Of a stretch of DNA of 64,000 bases, positions 37,262 to 51,465 are shown one piece after another; the stretch's first letter is position 1; each line of letters starts with the position of its first letter. Below the pieces are notes generated by a model. That model did no database searches. It was not told where the DNA came from and worked only from the letters and a program-made list of their open reading frames with translations. The translations under genes were made by a program, and so were the position numbers. The DNA is from Chrysomallon squamiferum (lineage: Eukaryota; Mollusca; Gastropoda; Neomphalida; Peltospiridae), in the NCBI GenBank assembly GCA_012295275.1, contig CM022673.1, positions 9,049,311-9,113,310 of the forward strand. The letters run 5' to 3'.

Positions 37262-38645
37262 TATGTTTAATTGTTCTAAATAATTTAACTAAAATGTTAC
37301 CCTAAGCTAAAATAAATAGCTTTAGAAAGAGAAAGAAAGAAAATATTTTATTTAACGATGAACACAACGCACTGCCTGGGTTACTCTTTTGCTATCACGA
37401 TCCAGTAGACAGAATAGCACATACCACGTCCTTTGTTATATATTTGGTGGGAAACGGGTTGGAACGAGAAATAACTCTTCAGCGGACGCTCTTCCACTGA
37501 AATACTTTAATCGCAAAAATTAAACTATATTAAATTGTATAAAAACAACTCTGCCTCAAGTAAGAAACATTAAAATTATCATCATATTCACCATCATCAC
37601 CATCTTTGTTGTCGTCGTTGTCATCGTCATCACAATTTTCATTATCGGCATAGCAGTTGCAAATTACTAATTAGCTTATTTTATTCTCAGTTTTAGAAAA
37701 TGTTTATTAGGTGGGGTTATTTTTTTTCAAATTATTTAGCTTTAGTTGTCAAATTTAGACGTAATTTAGTTTAGTTTCCTTTTTCCTCTTCCATACATGA
37801 ATGTAATCGTTAACAGTCATGTGATGATTCCTATTTTTGGATCATGAAAATATTGATCTGTGAACGACACACAGGTATTCCAGTTAGTGGTTATCTAGGT
37901 AACGGTTGTAGCAGTCGTGTCCATTACAGCTGTCAGAGAACGTGGAGGGGGGGGGGTGGAGAAAGAAAGAAAAAAGTAGATTGATTGAAATGTATGATAA
38001 AGAGTTTTAAGTTTTATTCGATGATTCAGTCTTCGCTTGTGAAACAAGCAAAGTACACTGACAGGCATTCAGCTAAGGAGAAATTAGAAGAACCATAGAA
38101 AGAAGGAAAGAAATAGACCGAAAGAGAACTGGATCTCTATGCATGTTCGCGTGTGTACATTTACGTAAAGATGTTTGTTCACATAATACGTGGTATGAAT
38201 GTGTGTGTAAGTCTATCCTATGATTTAAAAAATATTTGTCATTTTAATTTCGATTCAAATAAAACAGTATTGTTATTTATTGCATTTGCGGCAACCTTCA
38301 AAAACGTGCGATGTTTTCATAACGCGACTAATCGTGAAATCGGATAGTCTTAGAAGGTCACTGAAGGTCTTAGAGACATGTTTTAAATCCGAGTGTCAGA
38401 GGTCAGGTTTTGTTTTTCCTTTTTTTTTTTTTTTTTTTTTTTGTGGGTTTCAAGATGGGAAAAGGGATTGATTCACAGTAATTACAGAGGCGGTTGTCAG
38501 GGCCGGTACTGCGATTTGCAGATTTTAATAGCGAGAAAGAAGATTTCCGACACGTTCTATTTAGCTTGAATTTTTTAATACTTCTCGACAATTTAATAGT
38601 GAGAGACCTTTGGTACTTACCGAGTTACTGTGACGTCATCATTCT

Positions 38646-38676
<31 letters not shown>

Positions 38677-39350
38677 TTAAATTACCTTCATGCACGCAAA
38701 GCAGTTTGTCTTTAGACGTAATAACAATACCTATATAGTTTGATAGCACACTAATAGACAGATCCATCAACAGCACTGAATACATTATAACGGTGTAAAA
38801 AGTTTTGATAATTTCTTTACAAAACATCTTTACAAAACTTCTTTACAAATCTCTTACACTTACGATTGCACTGAATGACGTCTCAAAATGCTTCAGGTTT
38901 CAAAATGACAGAGAAGATTTATTCGTAAAATGTGACGGTTTGCATACTTAATTAATTACTTAATGAACTTAATCGCAACTTACTATTACACTACTACTAC
39001 TATGTATGTTCACGTATATACATGTTTACGAAAGGAAGTGTCTACGTAATTATGTGTATAAGTGTGTTTATGTGCGTATGTTTGTAACTCTATCAACTTA
39101 ATACAACAGTTGTCATTTTAATTTCACTTTAAAATCACATTAATATTTCATGCTGAATTAATTGACAAAGATAAATGATCTTTTCAGTTGAACTGTTACT
39201 TCAAAGCATTGTTTTCAACCTGTATTATTGGCAGTAGGGACATTAAAAGGGACAGTTAGTGTAATAACTGAAATAACCATTTGTTATGCAATACTTTGTA
39301 ACAATTTTAATGTTATATCGTTATTAGGATTCGTTTATACATTTCATTTC

Positions 39351-39394
<44 letters not shown>

Positions 39395-40189
39395 GTGAGA
39401 ATGTTTACTAATGTGCTTACATGTTTTGTTTGTTTGCATATACATATACGTACACATACATATACACATTCATACATACATACATACATACATAGATATA
39501 TATATAGGTGTGTGTGTGTTTGTGTGTATAGAAATGATGAATACTCTAAGTACATTTCTATACAGTTGCCGTATGTTATGCATAAATAACATCAAAACAA
39601 GGACTAGAAAAAAAAAAAAAAAAAATAAATAAATTACATTTTGAATGATCTAGAGTTTTTACAACAAAGGGGTCTTGATTTTGTAAACGTTCTCGAGTCA
39701 CTTCAGACACTAGTTCAAACATTTACAAGACTTGAAAATCAGGTGCAACCCTTTTATAGGATATTTATGGTTAGAAACGTTAATAAAGCTTTTTATTTTA
39801 AATGCCGCACATTACATGTTTCTAAGATTGCAATAAATCAAGCATGGGATTATGACCCAACTTACAGATAGGAAAGGAATGCAAGAACGAAGGAATTAAG
39901 GAAGGAAGGAACGAACGAACGAATATCTAATAAGACTGAGCACAAAATTGCATCGGTTATTATAAGGTTATTATAATTATAACTTAGCGATCGAAACATT
40001 GAGACTACAGAAGCAATTTTTTGTTTTGGTTCTTTCTTTTTTTCTTTTCTTTCTTTCTTTCTTTTCAATATACATCGGGGATTAAACAGAACAGTACTTT
40101 ACTTTGGCTTTAGATAAATCAGTCAGGAAGCGCTGGAATGAACGGGAAAGAACATCAACAACAACAATAATATTAACTATAACAATAAC

Positions 40190-40273
<84 letters not shown>

Positions 40274-41716
40274 TTTATTGTTGTTGTTGTTGTTGATGTT
40301 GTTATTGTCATTTATGCTTTGGAAACTGTAACAATTCTTCTGCGTTTAATAATTATATTTTGGTCTAAGGAAAATATCATTAACTTGGGCATCACATCAC
40401 AAAGAGACTGGGTGATTCACGTATAGTAATATCAATCCGTATATCAAATAACATGGCGTTTACATAACCTCTGGGAAGGCCACTCGGTTTTTCGACAACA
40501 ACAAAGAGAAAATTACCCAAGCTAACAAAAGAATGAACAAGACGGTCAAACTGCAAAGCTTTCTTTCATCTGGTCTTTTGTCAACCTTGACAAAGAGTAT
40601 CAAGCGAATTAATTTGTTTGTTCCTTAATCAGCGATCAAGAATCGATCGATTTGCGGACAAACGTTATAGTATAGTGATACAAGGTTATTTGTTGTTGCA
40701 ATAAAATACATGGTTGTATATATATATATATATATATCCCATATGACGTATAATGCAACAAAAATAAAAAATTCTTCACTTATAAGCGATTATGTATCAT
40801 AAAATCGATCACGGATAAGTAATATATTTTTATTAATTACCTACATGTAACATATGTTTATTTATTACCTATATGTAATACATTTTAATTTAATACGTAG
40901 CTTCCTTAATAAAAAATGAAGTGTTAATCGATTTAAGAAAAGGTTATCCTTCGGACAAAAATATAGAGTTCTTTTATACGTGTATAAAATAGATAAATAA
41001 GTGATTACTTACTACCTACCTGCCTATCATGTTAGCTATCTAATTATGTACGTGTCTGTCTGTCTGATACTGTCTGTCTGTCTATTTGAGCACGGGTTTA
41101 TCTGTCTAACTATTTGCAATTTCTATCTGGTCTTTATTTTTTTTTTATTATTATTTTTTTTTTTTTATCACTTGTTTATCATCATATGCTTCTCTGTTTT
41201 ATAAGAAGAAAAAAAAATACCCCCCCCGCAAAAATAATAATAAATTAAAAAAAAAATTAAAATTAAAAAAAAAGCAATGGCATATTACACGTATCTTTGT
41301 AATATAAAATTTAAAATACTTACGTTAATAATGTCTTACAGTCTGCTGTTGCGTTTACTGGTGTTGTTTATACAGCATTCATGATTTTATGGTTGAAATT
41401 TTGTTGCTGTTGCTTTTTTTTTTTTGAACAAAATGACAGATGTCGAGATATAGAGATATCAATCAAGTGAGGCAAAAGGAATAATTATATTTATAAACAT
41501 GTATCCAAAAATGGACGTATTTGAATTACCTAACCTATATATGAAAAAAACCCAAGATTTATATATATATATATATATATATAATTCCTGTTTTACATTT
41601 TAATATTTGGACAATAAATTCCTCCCAGGTAATATTTAAAACAACAACAATAACAAAGAGACCAACGGCAATAATTTTAGGATTAACAACAATATAACAA
41701 GAAAAACCATACCAAT

Positions 41717-41817
<101 letters not shown>

Positions 41818-42435
41818 TATGAAGTGATGTCTTGAAATCTGTTTATAACGATCCTTTATTTAATTATACATTTACAGTGACTTCGGAATAGAAAGCGATA
41901 CTTTCTGATGGCGGTGTATCTGGCTATATGATCTGTATGTCTATCGCCAGTATGTTGGCGAATGGCGGAGAGCGGATAACATTGTTTGCAATAGGGTTTT
42001 AATTTATGTTGCTCAAATAACTGTCATGCGATGAAGGGTTGATTACAGCATTTCAGTTGATTACAGAGGTTGTCTGTAGACCAGGGCAGTGAATAGGAGG
42101 TTTCGTTTACATTTATAACAATACGGAATGGGAGATTTCAACTCTAACGTATTTTAAAAAAATATATATATTTTTTTACAGCATCTTAAAAGATGATTCA
42201 CAGTTTTACAGACAAAAACATAAAATGTTGCCATGATAATGCCCGTAAGGACATTCGGTCTGAAACGTGAAAAAATAGCCTCCAGAGTACACAGAGGTAT
42301 ATCAGTCATAAGTGATATATCTGCCTACATGTCAGTACTCGGCTATTTTGCTTCAGGCTGATCTGACGTAAGTAACGCGTCGGCTTTTGACTCATACGAA
42401 TGAAGAGTTTTCTTCTTATTTTGTAAACAGAACGA

Positions 42436-42475
<40 letters not shown>

Positions 42476-44377
42476 TTAGTAGCAGTAGCAGTAGTAGTAG
42501 TAAAATTAGCGCAGTCTATACACTAGTAAATACGGTAATAAGAATTTCATTTCTGCCAGATAGGAAAGGCTTAAGTCTGTAATACTTTTATACTGAGGAA
42601 AATCACAGAACGGACAAAGTCATTTCTTCGAAGTAAAAAAAAAGTGTGTGATATGAAGACATTATCACCGTGATAACAATTTTTTTTGGAAAAAAAATAA
42701 AATAAAATGTTATGTCCGTGATATTGTATCTACAACGGGTTTATTGTTATTGTACCGCCATCTCTTTTAACTGCAAAATGTCTCCTTTAAATGGTACAAG
42801 TTTCAGTCTACTTACACGACTACCAGAAAACCTGGTTTAGAAGTGCCTTAATTTTTATGTTTTAAATAGAGTTTTTAATGTATTAAATACAATTTTTAAG
42901 TATTAAATACAATTTCGATCTTTACTTTTTATCGTTCATTCTATATTCTAAGTATATAATAATATCAAGCCTTGGTCCAAAAAAAAGAAAAGGAAAAACC
43001 ATTCGGTCCCTAGCTTGCCAAATAAACGGTGTAATATACGCATCTTTATTATCTGTGGTTGTACCAGTTCAGTTACGTTTATGAACCATTTTCTTAAATA
43101 CACTGGAAGGTTAGATTCATTTTCGCATGTAACATTACCACTTAAACATATTTTGAAATATCCTTAAAAGAAAAAAAGAAAAAAAAAATGTTTCTTTATT
43201 CATGCCGGGTCAGCTGTAGTCATCAAATAATTATATACAGTAGAACAATAGAAAGTATACTTTCTTTTCTCCAATCTAAAATTACGTATAGGAGACAGTT
43301 TTTGTTACATATTTTCATTCTCTCCTTTTCTTTTTCTTTCCGTTTTTTTTTTTTTTTTTTTTTAATTGTTTTTTGAACATGCTTTAAGACCTTTTTGTAA
43401 TTATTATGATTTTTTTTTTTAACTGTGAAACTTAAAACTATATATATATACACGCGTATATGTATCTACACACACACACACACACAGACAGAGACATATA
43501 TATATATATAAAGGTTATATTTATATTCGCCGCAGATTCCTACAAAGGCAAAGAGTTGAGATTAGCTCACTGTACACTACTGACGTACTGACTACGTACA
43601 GGAATTTCAAGTAATCCCAAACCAACAGTAACATAAGAAACATGTGTTCCAGGACACAGTGACCCCCAGCTGAGCGAAACTTAAGAAAGAAAGAAACAAA
43701 CAACAAACAAAAAAAAACTCACCCATTCGTCATGCATAACTGTAAATAACAATGTCTTACTTGCTGCACAAATATAATTTTTTATAAAGTCAAAGTAACC
43801 ATCGACCAACAATAATATGAAGAAACCTGTACAGAATTACACATTAAACATTATAGAAAAATAATTTAAAACAAAAAAAATCAATAAGAAAAAATCAAAA
43901 AAATCTGCATGCATCAAAAATCTGCAATGAATTGCTGTAAACGCTAAAATGAATAAGGCATGGGCGTAACAGTTTTCTTGAAAAGATGTCAGCTGAAAAG
44001 AAACGACACATTTTGAAAGGTAAATCAATTTTAAAAATCATAAACCATCAAACAGGATAAACGAGACACAATATACAAATACGAAATTAATAACAAAAAA
44101 AAAAAAATATTTTGTTTACAGTGTCGTGCATAAATGTATACAGCAATGATTCGACAAGTTTATGAATAGTAAAAAGAAAGGAAACTGGGTACATAACATT
44201 TTTGTATGGTATGAATATGGGTATGATTCTGTGCGCGTGATCGCATAAGTGCATGTATGTATGTATGTATGTATGTGTATGACTGCTTAGGTAACTAGAG
44301 GGGAAACACAGCATCTTTCGGTCAGCAGCAAGGAATGTCTTATAGATGCCCATTGAAGTCTTGTTCTGCTTGTCCAA

Positions 44378-44464
<87 letters not shown>

Positions 44465-45094
44465 TGTTTTGACCATCTGTCCTTTTGTGATTTCTCTAAT
44501 TATCTCTTTCTTTCTTTAATAATTTCAAGGACGGGGATGTTTACATCTCAGTATTCAATAAATAGATATATATTAGTAAAAGGATTGGCAACACGTCTTT
44601 TTCGTTTCTTTTTGAAGGATCATGACAGATACGACGTTTCTGCATGCACAGGTTTAGACAATCGATCAAATACGTACATACATCCAAATGGTGCGGTACA
44701 GACAGGTGTTTTTCTGTCGATTTTTATTTTATTTTCATTTACTTACAAAACGAAATTAATGTGAGGCTGAATTGCAAATTCGAATAACCATGAAAACATT
44801 TTGCTAAAATTATGGGTCTAACTCGCAAGCGGAATGAACATCTGTTCATGGAAGATAGAATACAAACGCAAGCGTATGTTGTTTTACAGTGACGTTGAGC
44901 GTCCATTTATTTTTTCGTTTTAAAATGTTTCTGTTTTGTGGGGTTTTTTAATGCAACAAATCACACGTCTGTGTTTGTTTATTTGTTTTTTTATATTTTA
45001 AAAGAATGGGGAAAAAAAAAAAATCGGAAGATAAGAATTACAAAATTTTGACGTTGTTTTATTTTAATTTATTACTGTTGTTGTTGTTTTGTTG

Positions 45095-45156
<62 letters not shown>

Positions 45157-45225
45157 TATTATTTATAACCATTACGATATTATTATTCCACCAAAGTTTC
45201 CCACCAGGTGTGAAAAAAACATGCA

Positions 45226-45480
45226 CAGTTGAACCTGTCTTTAGCGGCCACCGAGATGAGCGGCCATGTTTCCGAGACCCGACTGTTTTTCAGTGGATAT
45301 GTCCCTCAGTTCAGCGGACACTTACTGAAAGCGGACAGTCCTACTGATCTGGACTTGATTTGTCCAAAATACATAATTATATTACCGTACGACAGCTTAA
45401 TACGACGCAGAATATGTTTGTTTTTTGTTGAATCACAAAAGTCCGCGGACTTCAATCGCCAAACGCTTGCTCGCTAAGAC
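45226..45480 (+). mobile_element. CAGTTGAACC-type transposon terminus, copy in A2
   Basis: Near-identical to 10886-11140, with one visible substitution (CCTACT for CCTACC). One end only; no transposase frame. Confidence 0.45.
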
Positions 45481-46277
45481 GTGCGAATTCAACACCTTTT
45501 TGTACATAATTTTGATAAATCATTCGTTCAGTATCATTCAAATAATTTATGTTTTACAAACACGGCGTCTTGCGGCTGACCTTAAATCAAGAACTCTCTT
45601 TCAGAGTTTCAGAGGCAATATTTGCTTATTATTAGTTTTACATGTCTTAATTAGATTCATCAATGAACTCGAACTGTTTGCGAGTGTGTTTTAGGAACAT
45701 TTGGGTACTGGGCATGGTGCATGCAAATACAGATTGCGAATAAGTTTTAAAATTGTCTGTACATTTTTTTGTTCCTCTTTACCACTGTATTTACACTCAT
45801 GAGATTCAATTAAAGATGTAGATAGTTTTAATGGACAAAAATGTAAGAGTGCGATTGCAGGTTAAATAAACTATCATATCGGAAGATGTCAGAAAAATCT
45901 AATAATTTTAAACCGTCCACTTTTCCGAAATATCCGTTAAATTACATACATATGAATAGAAATCCTGTCATCATATTGTTTTATTCCCAAACCACTTTTT
46001 AAGTACTTTTTAATAGGCTACTTTATATTTTTCGAACAAAGAAGTTAGAAAAGAAAAACAACAAAAACAAACATTTAAAAAAAGAGAAAGTATCAAAGAA
46101 AGTTAAACGTTGAATCACTAGTGTAAAAATAGTGTTTTAAGCTCAGCGGGCACTGCCTTGACACGTATTTGGATGTACATTTTTTGTTTTGTTTGTTTGT
46201 TTTCGTTGATAATGTTTTATTTTTTTTATTTATATTATTATTTTTTTGATACTCATTAATAACAACTGCCATTATTA

Positions 46278-46477
46278 NNNNNNNNNNNNNNNNNNNNNNN
46301 NNNNNNNNNNNNNNNNNNNNNNNNNNNNNNNNNNNNNNNNNNNNNNNNNNNNNNNNNNNNNNNNNNNNNNNNNNNNNNNNNNNNNNNNNNNNNNNNNNNN
46401 NNNNNNNNNNNNNNNNNNNNNNNNNNNNNNNNNNNNNNNNNNNNNNNNNNNNNNNNNNNNNNNNNNNNNNNNNNNNN
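46278..46477. other. Assembly gap, 200 N
   Basis: Exactly 200 N again. The left flank is segment A2 breaking off in a triplet repeat. The right flank is sequencing-adapter sequence and then the inverted LINE. The two flanks are not neighbours in any other copy, so the join comes from scaffolding, not sequence overlap. Confidence 0.99.
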
Positions 46478-46480
46478 TTG

Positions 46481-46507
46481 GTGTACTTCGTTCAGTTACG
46501 TATTGCT
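46481..46507 (+). other. Untrimmed Oxford Nanopore ligation adapter
   Basis: The contig starts with GTGTACTTCGTTCAGTTACG then TATTGCT, which is the top strand of the standard Oxford Nanopore Y adapter from the second base on. Genomic LINE sequence begins directly after it. It is technical sequence, not part of the organism. It also shows that this contig end is a raw read end, so nearby indels should not be trusted. Confidence 0.95.
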
Positions 46508-46940
46508 GGGAGTGACCTTCGGACTAAACGACAGCAGACATAGACTCGACAACACCGTGAGGACAAGTGCGGCACATGCCATAAACTGGACAACGTCAGA
46601 CACTATATTTTTACTGCATCAAATACGACAAGGACAGACGCAAACTCAACACAGCTTTAACAAACATCAAAGTCAGATTTACTCCAGCTGACATTTTCAA
46701 CCCCCCCAAACACCTAAAAAAACAAGTAGACAACCTGATAATGCGGTTCGTGGAAACAACAAAAATGAGAATATAAACACAATTTTACAAAACACTACAC
46801 AACATAAACACACCCGTGTCCAACCACAGAACCAACTGGCAACCTCCCCTCGACGTCTGAACTCCAAAAAGCAACAACAACGGGACGCTAACAACAACAA
46901 CAAGCAAAAAGATGCCCGACACGATGTCACGACGAGCCTT
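46508..46940 (+). mobile_element. LINE 3' end, inverted copy
   Basis: Matches the last 75 or so codons of the LINE frame and its 3' untranslated part at 20877-21330, reverse complemented. The frame is broken here by single-base losses (one is in the AACACCGTGAG stretch at 46550-46560), probably read errors at an unpolished contig end. The poly-T after GACGAGCC closes the element at about 46940. Confidence 0.85.
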
Positions 46941-46966
46941 TTTTTTTTTTTTTAGTAGAAACTAAG

Positions 46967-47001
<35 letters not shown>

Positions 47002-47159
47002 GTAAATAAATAAATATAAATAAATAAAACCCCTTAAACAGTGGCCAGTGCATATATATATGTATATGTGTGTGGATGTGTGTATGTATATGTATATATA
47101 TATATATATATATACCCACATATGTGTACATGTGTGTCTGTGTAGGGGTCTGTATATAT

Positions 47160-47465
47160 GTATCTCTACTGCACCCTTTCGGCTGTTAATAAATAAAAAC
47201 CACTCAAAGGTTTATTCCAAATTGCCCACTTCAAATGCACTTGCACCCTTCCCCTCCCATTCCTTTTCCCCCTTTTCCCTTCCCCTCTCCTGTCCCGGAA
47301 CCCATCCCTGGCGATCCCAGAGGTCGGATCCGGGATAGGCGTGCCCGAACCTTGAATTGGACGTGGGCACGTAAAAAGAGTTCTCCATCCATCCATCCAT
47401 CCAAAGAACAAAGAGAAGACACGGGTTGGAGTGGGTGGTTGGCGGCCATCATTAAGCAGATATGT
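47160..47465. repeat. GC-rich block with ATCC array, inverted copy
   Basis: Reverse complement of 20340-20640, with two or three substitutions. Same CCCATCCCTGGCGATCCC and GGGCACG phrases. Function and family unknown. Confidence 0.5.
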
Positions 47466-47908
47466 CGGTAACTACATTTTGCGTTATTTTTTTTGTTACG
47501 TCGGAAGCAGTGACAAATGGTTATCCTGCTTCTGTATGGTATTTTTGATTTGTTGATCAGTTTGATGTAGCCTGTATATGCTCCATAGAGAGTTTGAATT
47601 ATATATTTATTTCTAACAAAATCTGTTAGGAAAATTAAAAGAATTAAAATTATAGTATTTCATTAAACGCCAACTCCCACGTCCTCAACCACTAAATGAT
47701 AACTATACATGTGTAAAATAAAAGAAATAACCGCGGCAAGGTAACCACGTGAAGTAAACGAGTAACATACGGAATGCTGGCGGAAAATCTGAAGTTCGCT
47801 CGTAAGTCGGATTTTTGGCTCGCAACTCAAAGCAAGAAGTCGACCGGGCGACTGCTCGTAGCTCGAAAAACTTGTATTTTGGAGCACTCGTAAGTCGAGG
47901 TACCACTG
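47465..47908 (-). mobile_element. Tigger-like left end, inverted copy
   Basis: Read on the minus strand from 47908: CAGTGGTACCTCGACTTACG with TA at 47909-47910, followed by the CGAGCTACGAGCAGTCGCCC segment. It equals 19897-20340. The right end of the element is not present because the contig starts within the nested LINE. Confidence 0.6.
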
Positions 47909-48398
47909 TATTATTAATATTATTTTATCTTTGAATCAGATATTGATTGTATAAAAATGCAGCTTAATTCTAATTTTAACTCTTCGAGTATGGTGACTCA
48001 AAACATTATTTGGATAACTTTACCATAATGTTATGATAATTAATATGTCACATAATTAATATTTTGAGCATTTAACTTAACTGCTATAACATATAATGTT
48101 ATGATAATTATTAAGTCACGTAACTAATAGTTAACCAACACAGTAACACTTACAACAACATTCACGAAGTTCGTTTTAATCTCGGGACAGACACATTTTC
48201 ATTTATTTGTTGATGTTTTTTTTTGTTTTTGTTTTTTTTATAAAGGAGAAAAAGCTTGTATGTAAACATGTACGCCTAAAACTTTATGATATCGTCGCTC
48301 TGAAATAAAATACATAATAGACGACAGATTTATTTTTCAAACTATACTTCAGTATATTATAATGCTAATCGTTATTATTTGAGATATATACAAACATA

Positions 48399-48409
<11 letters not shown>

Positions 48410-48441
<32 letters not shown>

Positions 48442-48670
48442 AAATTAAGATAAAATAAAATGAAAAAAACAACAAAAAAAAACAACAAAACAAAACAAAA
48501 CAAATAAATAAATAAATAAAATCATCTGTTAACAGCAAAGAATATTTAATATTATTGTGTGTTTTTTTTTTTTTTTGTGTGTGTGTGTGTATGTTTTTTT
48601 TAGGGGATTTGGTGTTTTTCTTCTTGTTTTTTTTTTTTTTTTCGTTGATGTTTTTCTTGGGTTTTTCTTT
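48410..48670 (-). repeat. Local direct repeat copy 2, inverted in contig 3
   Basis: Counterpart of 19139-19380. Contains CATCTGTTAACAGCAAAGAA and GGGGATTTGGTG in inverted order. Confidence 0.75.
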
Positions 48671-49414
48671 AATCTTTTTTTTTTTTTTTTTTTTTTACCT
48701 TCGAAGTGAAGAAAACATATAATTATATGACAGAGGAGTCTTGTTATCGAAATCAGACGTCATCACGTTAACAGTAAAGATCATTTACATGCATGTTAAC
48801 ATAGTCAGCAAAGCGTAAATCTGGGACGAGATGATCTAGGCGAGGAATATTGTACGAATCACGCTAAATAACATGACACAAAATATTTCACAACAGGACT
48901 GCTTTATCACGTACATATAATGCACGTCTTTGTTTTGGGAACAAACGTTGTAAAACACTTATAGAATAGAACTCATCTTTATTTATAACATTTATTCATA
49001 ATTCAACAGCTTTTGAGGTGCACTGCATACTTATGAATGCATAACTGACTATACGATATCTCCTGACCTCTCATGGACAGATTTCAGCAAGGGTTGACGT
49101 CTACAATCTCTCACTTACTTCATGACAAAGATGTATACAGAGTTTATAATGTAATGAAAATAATATATAATAATACAGTTAATCTTGGATAATAGATATT
49201 CGAAATTTAGTAAAATGCCTTTGCATGAGATGACACTTAAAAAAAAATAAAAAATTAAACAATAAAAAAAAAATAAAAATAAAAAAAAAAACCAGAAAGA
49301 AAGAAAGAAAGAAGGCTGGACTAAGTAGTAATCAAACAATACGAATGCTACTTACCTGTCATAATGTTGGGGGAGGGGTTTTATTAATTATTTTTTTAAA
49401 TTTAAATTTTTTAT

Positions 49415-49445
<31 letters not shown>

Positions 49446-50464
49446 TTTTTTTTATGTCATAACCAGTTGGTGATGGATTTTCTTCTTTTATTATTTCATT
49501 GCTGAAATTAATGTTTGTTCTATTTATTCCGTTTCGTTAGATATATGTACTTTTTAAAATTAAAAAAAGAAATTTTTAATTTTTTTTTTTTCTTTTTTTT
49601 TTTAAAATATTAAATCTAAACAAATAATATTTTGTATGGGTTTTTTTATTTTTTTTTTAAAATTTAAAATTTAAAATTTGTATTTATTTATTTATTTATT
49701 ATTATTATTATTACTATTATTTTTTTATTATTATTATTATTTTTTTTTGTTTCTTGTTTTTTTTTTTTTTTTTTTTGTCTAAATAATAGTTATTTTTGTC
49801 TAAACAAATAATATTTTCGGCTAAATAAATCCTTTTAATCTAAATAAAAGATAAATTATAAAGGTTCAGTCGCAGTGATAAAATATGATTTAGCAGCAGT
49901 CGACAATATCACCTGTTAATACTTCAGTTACAGCACACTCGAATGAAGACTGTGTGCCCAGTCAACCGTATCAAGTATCGTTGACTTTCCCGTCATCATG
50001 AAATAATCATATGTTTCTCTGTTTAACAGATGTGCATTTAAAGAAAATTTCTTTTCTGCTAATAACTTTGAATGGATTTCTTCTAGAGTCTGTAATTATT
50101 TTCGAAATGATTCGACTTTCAATAGCCGATGATGAAAACATAATTTGAATTAGCGTTATACATAACACATTTTCCTTTATATGTCCTCTATGTTCTGTAT
50201 TAATCCATTAGATCTGAGAAACGTTGTAAAACATTCTCTTAGGTAAAGATTATCTCCCATATTATAGTTATTGTAAATGTTTTGTAGAATTTGCACAAAT
50301 TAAACAAAACATTTAAAAAAAAAAAATTCCTTTTAGGTCTGGAAAGGATTTATTGCCGTTTGACTATTAAAAATAAATACAAGAATAAAAATAATAAAAT
50401 TTAAAAAAATTCTTTTTGGGGATGAATTATTTTTTTATTTTATATAACAGTTTCTTCCACATTT

Positions 50465-50507
<43 letters not shown>

Positions 50508-50689
50508 TTTTTTTTTTTTTATATTTTTTTTGTTTGTTTGTTTGTTTGTTAATTTGTTTGCTTGTTTATTTATTTATTTATTTACTTAGTCAATTAGTTT
50601 TTTATGTGTTATTTATTCATTTTTTGTTATTTTGGGGTTACTGTTTCTATTATTTCTGAATTTATTTTTTCTTAAAGTATAAATAAAAA

Positions 50690-50935
50690 TTAAGATAAAA
50701 TAAAATAAAAAAAACATCAAAAAAAAACAACAAAACAAAACAAAACAAATAAATAAATAAATAAATAAAATCATCTGTTAACAGCAAAGAATATCTAATA
50801 TTATTGTGTGTGGGTTTTTTTTTGTGTGTGTGTGTGTGTGTATGTGTGTTTATAGTTTTTTTTAGGGGATTTGGTGTTTTTCTTCTTGTTTTTTTTTTTT
50901 TTTCGTTGATGTTTTTCTTGGGTTTTTCTTTAATC
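50690..50935 (-). repeat. Local direct repeat copy 1, inverted in contig 3
   Basis: Counterpart of 16850-17110. The GT run differs in length and has a TGTTTATAG interruption absent from contig 2. Confidence 0.75.
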
Positions 50936-51281
50936 TTTTTTTATTTTTTTTTTATTTTTATAAGATAAATGAGTAAAGTCTCAAAACAATGTTTTCCCGC
51001 CAATTACAGTGACCGTAATCACCGACAGACTTGATCTGACGACAACATACTTGCGCATTAATATCGACACCATTTGTTTTCAGTTTGAATATTGTCAAGT
51101 CATAAAATAGTAACAGGAAGGTTCAGACATCTTTTGTCATGTCTGAATAGAAGAAAAATGTCATGCTGTATATCTTCCAAAGAAAATATTTTGTTATATA
51201 TATAAATTGTATATATATATATATATATATATATAGATGTTCATGTTTACAGTCATCGATGAAATAAACGTTACCTTAAAA

Positions 51282-51438
51282 CAGTCGTGGGCAAATTGCG
51301 TCCCGCGCGGCTTTCTGAGTCGCCCGCCTAATTTCACAAGGAATAATAAAATTTACGATTAAATTAGTACCTGCGGCCCGCCTGAGGATGAGCCATGTCT
51401 CATGTGGCCCGCTTCTCGAAATAGGTTACCCATGCCTG
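51282..51438 (+). mobile_element. Short hAT-like miniature element
   Basis: Left end CAGTCGTGGGCAAATTGCGT, right end GGTTACCCATGCCTG, with inner GGCCCGC/GCCCGCC motifs. This is the typical 'CAG-n-n-GTGGGC-A-A ... CCCGC' layout of hAT miniature elements. Flanking octamers CCTTAAAA (51274-51281) and CCTTTAGA (51439-51446) agree at 6 of 8 bases, as an old 8-bp target duplication would. Length 157 bp, no coding capacity. Contig 2 keeps only its first 19 or so bases (complement at about 16516-16534). Confidence 0.65.
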
Positions 51439-51465
51439 CCTTTAGAAAAAGAAGAGGTACAGGTA

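Noticed and set aside
46278-46507. Contig 3 as a template-complement fold-back of contig 2 reads
   Set aside because: The adapter and inversion suggest it, but large deletions, a private transposon and amino-acid differences show a distinct molecule.
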